Source of the DNA: DASTHG01 sp041498155
GTDB lineage: Bacteria; Gemmatimonadota; Gemmatimonadetes; Gemmatimonadales; GWC2-71-9
Direction of reading: 5' to 3'
Length of the DNA stretch: 21,249 nucleotides
NCBI GenBank assembly: GCA_041498155.1
Contig: JBGQHV010000041.1
Span: forward strand, 1 to 21,249
The position numbers were made by a program, and so were the translations under genes. Below are positions 6,783 to 13,108 of this stretch, piece by piece. Under the pieces are notes generated by a model, which saw only the letters and a list, made by a program, of their open reading frames with translations, was not told where the DNA came from and searched no databases. The first letter of the stretch is position 1, and each line of letters begins with the position of its first letter.

Positions 6783-7474
6783 CGCGCCCCTACTTCACCG
6801 CCATCTGGCACGACCTGATCCTGGTCACGTTCGCCGTTCCCGACGAGCTCGCGGTCCCGCTCGTCCCGCCCGGCTGCCAGGCCGATCGTTGGGCCGGTCG
6901 CTGCCACATGAGTCTCGTCGCGTTGCAGATGGACCGCGTGCGGGTACGCGGACTCCCGATCCCCGGCCTCACCGCCTATCCGCAGGTGAACCTCCGGCTG
7001 TACGTGCGGCACGACGGCCGCCGGGCCGTACGATTCGTGCAGGAGCTGGTGCCCAGCAGACTGCTGGCGGCCGGAGCGCGCTGGCTGTACGGGGAGCCGT
7101 TTCGGGCAGGCCGGATCCGCGCCAGTCTGTCGCAACACCACGAGGGACCGCGCGCGGAGTACCGCTTCGGCCTCGATCGCCCGCGCTGGCACGTCTCCGT
7201 GCAGGGGGCTGCCCGCACCGAGCTGCCGGGCGAGGACTCGTTCGAGCACTGGGTGAAGGAGCGCGATCGCGGCTGCCGCACCGATCGCACCGGCCGGTTG
7301 CGCACCTTCGACGTCGCGCATCCGCCGTGGGCGGTGCGGCCTATCACCGCTCTGGATCTTCGCGTAGACTTTGCCGGGCTGTATGGCCCCGGGTGGGCGC
7401 CGCTCGACGCGACCGCCCCGATGTCGGTGATCTACGCCGTCGGCTCGGAGGTCGCGGTCTCCGCTCCCACATGA
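6779..7474 (+). CDS. DUF2071 (YqjF-like) family protein
   Basis: A 231-residue protein beginning MTRPYFTAIWHDLILVTFAV with VPPGCQ (29-34) and later VNLRLYVRHDGRRAVRF, matching the uncharacterised DUF2071/YqjF family, which is thought to have an acetoacetate-decarboxylase-like barrel. No catalytic role is established, and I cannot identify the active-site Lys from sequence alone. There is no signal peptide or membrane segment. The GTG start at 6779-6781 overlaps the thiD TGA (GTGA), with GAAGGG 2 nt upstream, implying translational coupling. Its stop overlaps the sixA start as ATGA. The link to thiamine or phosphate metabolism is by position only. Confidence 0.75.
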   Translation: MTRPYFTAIWHDLILVTFAVPDELAVPLVPPGCQADRWAGRCHMSLVALQMDRVRVRGLPIPGLTAYPQVNLRLYVRHDGRRAVRFVQELVPSRLLAAGARWLYGEPFRAGRIRASLSQHHEGPRAEYRFGLDRPRWHVSVQGAARTELPGEDSFEHWVKERDRGCRTDRTGRLRTFDVAHPPWAVRPITALDLRVDFAGLYGPGWAPLDATAPMSVIYAVGSEVAVSAPT

Positions 7475-7989
7475 ACCTGCTCGTCGTGCGTCACGCCATC
7501 GCCGCGGATCCCGCCGAATACGCCCGGGAGCATCCCGACGATGCCGGACGCCCCCTCACCCCCGAGGGTCTAAGGAAGATGAAACGGGTCGCCCGGGGAC
7601 TGCGGTCGCTCGTCCCGGACGTCGATCTGCTCGCGACGAGCCCGTATACGCGTGCCCGCGAGACGGCCGATATCCTCGCGGCGGTCTACAAGCCGGTCAC
7701 GCCCGTGGTCGTGCCGGTCCTCGCCCCTGGGCAGCCCGCGGCCGATGTGGGCCGCTGGCTCGAGGGGGCGCGTCGCCACGACACCGTCGCCATCGTCGGC
7801 CACGAGCCGGGATTGAGCCGGATCGTGAGCTGGCTCCTCGCCGGCGGCGAGCGCTCGTTCGTGGAGCTCAAGAAGGGCGCGGCGTGTCTCCTCGCGATCC
7901 CCGACACCATCGGCGCGGGGTGCGCCACGCTGCGTTGGGCGCTGACGCCCGGTCAGCTGCGGGACCTGGGAGGGTCACCACGTCGATGA
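7471..7989 (+). CDS. sixA: SixA-like phosphohistidine phosphatase (histidine phosphatase superfamily)
   Basis: Small (172-residue) branch-1 histidine phosphatase. The start MNLLVVRHAIA carries the catalytic RH pair (R7, H8); GRPLTPEGLRKM (26-37), ATSPYTRARETA (55-66) and the second catalytic His in IVGHEP (108-113, H111) follow. E. coli SixA removes phosphate from the HPt domain of ArcB; here the true substrate is unknown, and a role on phosphohistidines of PPK or of phosphotransfer proteins is only a possibility. The ATG overlaps the DUF2071 stop by 4 bp, and its TGA overlaps the CHAD start by 4 bp, so the protein is made together with a polyP-binding protein opposite ppk-ppx. Confidence 0.88.
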   Translation: MNLLVVRHAIAADPAEYAREHPDDAGRPLTPEGLRKMKRVARGLRSLVPDVDLLATSPYTRARETADILAAVYKPVTPVVVPVLAPGQPAADVGRWLEGARRHDTVAIVGHEPGLSRIVSWLLAGGERSFVELKKGAACLLAIPDTIGAGCATLRWALTPGQLRDLGGSPRR

Positions 7990-9041
7990 CCCCGCTGCCC
8001 CCCGAAATCCTCGCCTGGCCGGCGACGCGGAGCGTGCAGCTGATCGCCCGGGGCTATCTCGACGCCGCGGCCGAGGCCGCGCGCCGGCTGGATGAATCCA
8101 ATGACGGGGAGGCGTTGCACGACTTCCGCGTCGCGTTGCGTCGCCTGCGGACGACGCTGCGCGCGTATCGCGGAGCGCTGCGGGAGAGCGTTCGCCCCAA
8201 GGTGTATCGCCGCCTCGGCGATATCGCCGACGAGACCAACCGCATACGGGATGCCGACGTGGCGCTCGCCTGGCTGCAGCCGCTGAGCCCCGCGCTGAGC
8301 GCGCGGGAGCGGGTCGGTCTGCGCTGGCTCATCGAGCGCATCGAGACGCGGCGCACAAAACGGATCGAGGGCGATCTCACCGAGGCGCGTCGCTCCTTCC
8401 GGGGTGCCGAACGCCGGTTGCGCAAGGGATTCGCGATCGGCGACACCGGCCCCGATCGGTCGTTCGCCACCGTGGCACGCGGCGCGGTGGTCGCCCACGC
8501 CCGGGAGCTCGATCAGATCCTCGCCGCGGTGGGCGCGCCCGACGGCCCGGAGGTTCACCGGGCGCGCATCGCCGCCAAACGGCTGCGGTATCTGCTCGAG
8601 CCGTTGTCGCAGGCGGTGCCCGCGACGGTGGCCGTCGTCGCACGGTTGCGGGCACTCCAGGATCGACTGGGAGCGCTGCACGACGCGCTGGAGCTCGAGC
8701 GCGCCGTGCGGAGTGGGGTCGAGTCGGTGGCCGCCGAGCGGGCGATCCGGCTGTTCGACGTGGCGATCTCGGATCACGCGACATCCGAAGCGGCGCGCGT
8801 GGCACGTCGTCGCGACCCGAAGCCGGGGCTCATCGCCGTCGCGCGACGCTTGCGGGCCCGGCGCACGTCGCTGTTCACGGAGCTGCGGGCGAACGGACTG
8901 AGAACGGCGGGCACCTGGCGTCGTGACAGCGAAGCGGCGCTCGCATCCGTTGGGGCGAGCGCGCCCCCACCGACCCCGATCCCCATCCCGATCCCCGCCT
9001 CGCTCAGCCGACGGCGCCACCGCCGGGAACGACCGGTCTAG
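7986..9041 (+). CDS. CHAD domain protein (inorganic polyphosphate-binding)
   Basis: The CHAD domain is a conserved helical fold with a basic surface shown to bind inorganic polyphosphate. The 351-residue product contains both halves of the pattern: LHDFRVALRRLRTTLRAYR (44-62) and HRARIAAKRLRYLLE (191-205), followed by LQDRLGALHDALELER (224-239), with many Arg residues aligned on helices. There is no attached CYTH triphosphatase domain. The C terminus is a Pro/Ile spacer (PTPIPIPIPAS) and a basic tail SLSRRRHRRERPV. The ATG at 7986 overlaps the sixA stop, with AGGG about 10 nt upstream. Its TAG stop shares the CTAG at 9038-9041 with the ppk stop on the other strand. A polyP role is strongly supported by ppk and ppx immediately opposite. 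Confidence 0.92.
   Translation: MTPLPPEILAWPATRSVQLIARGYLDAAAEAARRLDESNDGEALHDFRVALRRLRTTLRAYRGALRESVRPKVYRRLGDIADETNRIRDADVALAWLQPLSPALSARERVGLRWLIERIETRRTKRIEGDLTEARRSFRGAERRLRKGFAIGDTGPDRSFATVARGAVVAHARELDQILAAVGAPDGPEVHRARIAAKRLRYLLEPLSQAVPATVAVVARLRALQDRLGALHDALELERAVRSGVESVAAERAIRLFDVAISDHATSEAARVARRRDPKPGLIAVARRLRARRTSLFTELRANGLRTAGTWRRDSEAALASVGASAPPPTPIPIPIPASLSRRRHRRERPV
8974..8996 (-). repeat. C-rich hexamer repeat, G-quadruplex motif on the minus strand
   Basis: Tandem CCCCAT/CCCGAT-type hexamers encode the (Pro-Ile) spacer of the CHAD protein. On the minus strand this gives four G runs (4, 3, 4, 4) with loops ATC, AT and ATC. Any ppk transcript reading past its stop would carry this motif about 40-65 nt into its 3' region, where no ordinary terminator is visible. 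Quadruplex formation and a role in ending transcription are inference. Confidence 0.45.
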
Positions 9042-11269
9042 TCGTTCGGGGAGGGCTTCTTGCGCCGCGTCTGCCGTGCGGCGGCGCGGCGCGACGGGCG
9101 CCGCTCGACCGTCCGGCCGCCGTTGCCGCCGTTGCGGCCGGCCTGCCGGACGATCGGGACGAACAGCCGGTGCTTCGGATCCCCCACGTCGCGGGCCGAC
9201 TCCCGCGCCTGGCCCTGCAGCACGACCTGGGAGCGCAGCGGTGGCTCGTCCGGACCCCGCTCCACCCGGGCATAGCTGCCGTCGGGGCGCTGCACACGGG
9301 CCTTCACGTTGTCGCCGAGCAAGGCGGGCAGAATATTCTCGACGATGCGCGCCTTGAGTCGCGGATCCTGGACCGGGAACATCACCTCGATGCGGCGGAA
9401 GAAATTGCGGGGCATCCAGTCGGCGCTCGCGAGGAAAACCTCCGGTTCACCGGCGTTCTCGAAATAGAAGACGCGGCTGTGCTCCAGGAACCGGTCTACG
9501 ATGCTGACGACGCGGATCGTTTCCGAATCCCCCGGGAGACCGGCGCGCAAGCAACAGATCCCGCGGATCAGGAGGTCGATGCGCACGCCGGCCCGCGACG
9601 CCCGGTACAGCGCGTCGATCACGGCGGGCTCGACGAGGGCGTTCATCTTGACGATGATGCGCGCCTGCCCGCCCGCCTCCGCGTGCTGCCGCTCGCGGTC
9701 GATCAGCGCGATCACCTGCCCCCGCAAATCCACCGGCGCCACGCACAGCTTGCGCCAATCGCGCCGCTGGGAGTAACCCGTCAGGAGGTTGAACATCCCG
9801 CTCACATCCTCGCCGAACGCCGGGTCCGCCGTGAACAGACCGAGGTCGGTGTAGATCCGGGCGGTGGCGGGGTTGTAGTTGCCGGTCGAGAGGTGGACGT
9901 AGCGGCGGATGCCGTCCGTCTCGCGTCGCACGACCAGCGCGGCCTTGCAGTGCGTCTTCAGCCCCACGACGCCGTACACGACGTGCACGCCGGCCTGCTC
10001 CAGCTCGCGCGCCCAGACGATGTTGTTTTCCTCGTCAAAGCGTGCCTTGAGCTCCACCAGCGCCGTGACCTGCTTGCCGTTCTGGGCCGCCCGCGCCAGC
10101 GCGGGGATGATCGAGCTCCCGCCGCTGGTCCGGTACAGGGTCTGCTTGATGGCCAGTACCTGCGGATCGTCCGCCGCCCGCTCGATGAAATCCACGACGC
10201 ATCCGAAGGACTCATACGGATGGTGGACGAGCACGTCCTGGCTGCGAATCAGGTCGAACGGGTTGCCGCCGCTCGCGAACGCCGCCGGGACGCGCGGCAC
10301 CAGGGGCTCGTCCCGCAGCGCCCGGAATCCCTCGAGCCGCTGCAGCGCCATGAGGGCGGTGAGGTCCACAGGGCCCGCGACCCGGAACACGTCCCGCTCG
10401 CCCAGGCCCAGCGCCCCCATGAGCATCTGCACGAACCGCTCGTCGCCGTCGGCCAGGATCTCCAACCGGACCGCTTCGCCGCGCATGCGCTGGCGCAGCG
10501 TGTCTTCGATCGTCTGGAGGAGGTCCTCCGCCTCGTCCTCGTCGATCGCCAGGTCTCCGTTGCGCGTCACGCGGAAGAACGTGTGGTCCACGACCGTGAA
10601 GCCGCCGAACAGGTCGGCCAGGTGCGCCGCCAGAATCTCCTCGAGCAGCACGAACCGGACGTGCTCGTCGGTCCGGGGCAGGAGCACCACCCGGTCCAGC
10701 ACCGCCGGCACCTGCACCACGGCGAAGAGCTGCTGGCCCGAGCCGGCGCTCTCGACGAGCAGGGCCACGTTGAGGCTCTTGGTGTGGACGAACGGGAACG
10801 GATGCCCCGGGTCGATCGCCAAGGGCGTCAGGACCGGCGCGATGCCCGTGCGGAACAGCTCTTCCAGGTGCTGCCGCTCGGCGTCGGTCACCTGGGCGTA
10901 GCGCACCCACTCGATCCCCTGGGCGGCGAGGGACGGCATCACATCCTCGTGCCACAGACGATCCTGCTCGCCCAGGAGCTCCCGCACGCGCCTGTCGATA
11001 GCGGTCAGCTGCTGGGCCGGGTCCATGCCGTCGGCGGCATAGTCCTGCGGCTCGATCCCGGCATACAGCTGCTGCTGCAATCCGGCGACCCGCACCTCGA
11101 AGAATTCGTCGAGGTTGCTGCTGAAAATGGCGAGGAACTTGAGGCGCTCGAGCAGCGGGTTGGAGGCGTCCGCGGCTTCCTCCAGCACACGCGCGTTGAA
11201 CTCGAGCCAGGACAGCTCGCGATTCAGGTAGTGATCCGGCGGGAACGCGGGAACGTATGCCTGGGGCAC
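9038..11269 (-). CDS. ppk: Polyphosphate kinase PPK1
   Basis: Reversible, membrane-associated polymerisation of ATP gamma-phosphate into inorganic polyphosphate through a phosphohistidine. The 743 residues begin with the N-domain YLNRELSWLEFNARVLEEA (14-32) and FLAIFSSNLDEFFEVRV (45-61). Key residues are H440 in GLKTHCKA (equivalent to autophosphorylated H435 of E. coli PPK), H459 in YVHLSTGNYNPATARIYTD, and H597 in FLEHSRVFYFEN; LAIKQTLYRTSG (372-383) is the N-terminal half of the phospholipase-D-like core. Length is typical except for a basic C-terminal tail (718-743, with RRPSRRAAARQTRRKK) after the last catalytic domain. The GTG at 11269-11267 follows AGGG by about 8 nt and lies 5 nt after the ppx stop, so ppx-ppk are co-translated. 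The gene ends tail-to-tail with CHAD on a shared CTAG. Confidence 0.97.
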   Translation of the reverse strand: MPQAYVPAFPPDHYLNRELSWLEFNARVLEEAADASNPLLERLKFLAIFSSNLDEFFEVRVAGLQQQLYAGIEPQDYAADGMDPAQQLTAIDRRVRELLGEQDRLWHEDVMPSLAAQGIEWVRYAQVTDAERQHLEELFRTGIAPVLTPLAIDPGHPFPFVHTKSLNVALLVESAGSGQQLFAVVQVPAVLDRVVLLPRTDEHVRFVLLEEILAAHLADLFGGFTVVDHTFFRVTRNGDLAIDEDEAEDLLQTIEDTLRQRMRGEAVRLEILADGDERFVQMLMGALGLGERDVFRVAGPVDLTALMALQRLEGFRALRDEPLVPRVPAAFASGGNPFDLIRSQDVLVHHPYESFGCVVDFIERAADDPQVLAIKQTLYRTSGGSSIIPALARAAQNGKQVTALVELKARFDEENNIVWARELEQAGVHVVYGVVGLKTHCKAALVVRRETDGIRRYVHLSTGNYNPATARIYTDLGLFTADPAFGEDVSGMFNLLTGYSQRRDWRKLCVAPVDLRGQVIALIDRERQHAEAGGQARIIVKMNALVEPAVIDALYRASRAGVRIDLLIRGICCLRAGLPGDSETIRVVSIVDRFLEHSRVFYFENAGEPEVFLASADWMPRNFFRRIEVMFPVQDPRLKARIVENILPALLGDNVKARVQRPDGSYARVERGPDEPPLRSQVVLQGQARESARDVGDPKHRLFVPIVRQAGRNGGNGGRTVERRPSRRAAARQTRRKKPSPND

Positions 11270-11274
11270 GGCCG

Positions 11275-12906
11275 TTACCCTGCCGCCAGGCGCAGCGGCG
11301 CGCGGGCGCCGCGCCGCCGGCGTGCCGGACGCCGCGCCGGCGTCTTCGCGCCGGTCCACGCCAGCGTCGGTGTCACCGCGAAGACCTTCGCGAACAATGC
11401 CGCCTTCCGCTCGGTGTCCCAGCGCTCGACCTGCGGGTCCGTGTCCGCCGCGAGCACGAGCCGCGCGCGCCCCCGCCCCACCTCCACACCGACCGCACTG
11501 ATACGTTGCGTGTGGGTGCGGTCGAGCCCGTCGGCCACGCGCAGGATCGCCGCCAGGCGGCGGACCAGACGGCGGTCGGGGCGCTCCAGCCGCGCGAAGT
11601 TCGGATGACACTTCTTGGGCGATGCCTTCCGGTGGTAGCGCGCGACGTTCGCGATCAGCTCCACCTCCCGGCCCGTCCATCCCTGCAGCTCGGCGTGCTG
11701 GATCAGGTGATACGCGTGCTTGTGATGCCGCGCGTGATTGATCAGGTAGCCGACGTCGTGCAGCAGCGCCGCCGCGATCAGCAGCTCCCGTCCCTCCGGC
11801 GGCAGCGTGAACGGACCGCGCAGTCCGTCGAACACCTGCGCCGCGAGCAACGCCACATGCTCACAGTGGCGCGTCCCCGACTGGCACTTGCGCGCGAACG
11901 CCCGGACGGATTCGAGACGGTCTTTCGGCCGGACGGGGTCGGCGCCGGCGGGCATCGCGTGTTCGGCGATCATCGACAGCAGCAGCCCGCTGCGCAGCCC
12001 GCCCGGGTTCACCACGATCTGCTGCGTCCCGAGCCGCCGGGCGAGCCGCGCCACGGCGGCGGCGCCGGCGACGATGATGTCCGCCCGCAGCGGATTGAGT
12101 CCCGGCACGGCCCGCCGCATATCGAGTGGCGTGCTGCGGAGACGGTGCACCAGGTGGACGACGTCGGCCCGAGTCAGAGTGGACCCCTGGGCGTTTCGCT
12201 CGTCGCCTTCCTTTTCTGCGTTGACCATGTCCGCGAGGTTCGTGAACGTCCCGCCGCTGCCGATCATGATCTCGGGGAGGAAGGGCGGCTCGCCGATACG
12301 CTCGTCGAGCACCCGGTCGATGGCGCGCCGCAGCCGCTTCCATTTGCGCCGACCCATTCGCTCGGCGCTGCCGTACGCCTCCGTGAGCCGAACGCTGCCC
12401 AGCGGGAGCGTGTACATCTGGTCCACGACGGCGCCCGCGGCCAGGACGACCTCGACGCTGCCCCCACCGATGTCCACCACCGCCACCGACCGGCCGGCGA
12501 GATCGCTGTTCTGCATCGCGCTCTGCAGGGCCAGCTGGGCCTCTTCTTCCGGCGAGATCACCTCGATGTGGAGCCCGCAGCGCCGGCGTACATCGCGGCA
12601 GAACGCCCGGCCGTTCGACGCCTCGCGCACGGCGCTGGTCGCGACGGCGCGCAGCTCGGTGACCTGAAAGCCGTCCACGATCGCCTTCATCTTCGCGAGC
12701 GCCGCGTGCGACCGCTCCATCGGCTCGGCGGCGAGCCGGCCCCGGCGAAACAGGTCGTGCCCCAGGCGGGTCATCTCCCGCTCCTCGTCGAGGACGCGGT
12801 AGGAGCCGTCCGCGTCGACTTCCGCCACGACGCACCGGATCGAGTTGGTCCCGATATCGATGGCCGCAAAGCGCATCGGTTTGGAGTCGGCGGCGGGCGT
12901 GGTCAT
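11275..12906 (-). CDS. ppx: Exopolyphosphatase / pppGpp phosphohydrolase (Ppx/GppA) with HD-like C domain
   Basis: Processively hydrolyses terminal phosphates of polyP and may also act on pppGpp. The 543 residues carry the sugar-kinase/Hsp70-like fold: MRFAAIDIGTNSIRCVV (11-27, phosphate-1 loop), catalytic Glu in ISPEEEAQLA (117-126), VAVVDIGGGSVEVV (141-154, phosphate-2 loop), IGSGGTFTNLA (215-225). A helical HD-like domain follows with HCEHVALLA (347-355) and AALLHDVGYLINHARHH (379-395). The tail 520-543 is very basic (KTPARRPARRRRGARAP). ATG 12906 gives ten residues ahead of the conserved start; M11 at 12876 is the alternative. Neither has a Shine-Dalgarno; TATTCT lies 5 nt before ATG 12906, so a leaderless message is likely. 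Ppx and GppA are hard to separate by sequence; adjacency to ppk favours Ppx. Confidence 0.93.
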   Translation of the reverse strand: MTTPAADSKPMRFAAIDIGTNSIRCVVAEVDADGSYRVLDEEREMTRLGHDLFRRGRLAAEPMERSHAALAKMKAIVDGFQVTELRAVATSAVREASNGRAFCRDVRRRCGLHIEVISPEEEAQLALQSAMQNSDLAGRSVAVVDIGGGSVEVVLAAGAVVDQMYTLPLGSVRLTEAYGSAERMGRRKWKRLRRAIDRVLDERIGEPPFLPEIMIGSGGTFTNLADMVNAEKEGDERNAQGSTLTRADVVHLVHRLRSTPLDMRRAVPGLNPLRADIIVAGAAAVARLARRLGTQQIVVNPGGLRSGLLLSMIAEHAMPAGADPVRPKDRLESVRAFARKCQSGTRHCEHVALLAAQVFDGLRGPFTLPPEGRELLIAAALLHDVGYLINHARHHKHAYHLIQHAELQGWTGREVELIANVARYHRKASPKKCHPNFARLERPDRRLVRRLAAILRVADGLDRTHTQRISAVGVEVGRGRARLVLAADTDPQVERWDTERKAALFAKVFAVTPTLAWTGAKTPARRPARRRRGARAPLRLAAG

Positions 12907-12911
12907 GGGGG

Positions 12912-12923
12912 AGAATAAGATAA
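12912..12923 (-). promoter_or_regulatory. Candidate -10 elements for ppx-ppk
   Basis: On the minus strand TTATCT (12923-12918) and TATTCT (12917-12912) sit in an A/T-rich island, 11 and 5 nt before the ATG at 12906. Either would start transcription at or within a few bases of the ATG. I do not see a matching -35. No direct Pho-box-like repeats are evident. The rest of the gap to 13108 holds only the terminator for the DUF5916 gene. Confidence 0.3.
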
Positions 12924-13006
12924 CGGCTGACGCCAGCGCCGGATGATCGTCGACCCGCGCCGGGGACGCTTGTGACAACACTGTTACGCGTTCGTGAAGC
13001 AGCCCG

Positions 13007-13035
13007 AAAAAACAAGCGGCCCCGGAAGGGGCCGC
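13007..13035 (-). terminator. Rho-independent terminator downstream of the DUF5916 gene
   Basis: On the minus strand GCGGCCCC (13035-13028), loop TTCC, GGGGCCGC (13023-13016) form a perfect 8-bp stem, followed directly by TTGTTTTTT. It lies 73 bp after the TAA/TGA-side end of the DUF5916 coding region and before ppx in the same direction, so it insulates ppx-ppk from transcription of the upstream gene. The U-tract stands out strongly in this GC-rich window. Confidence 0.92.
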
Positions 13036-13108
13036 ACCCGCCAGCGTCCGGCGCCGGACCGGGTGAGCGGCGGAGGGGCCGCCCACCACAGCCCGGCCAC
13101 CGGAGCGC

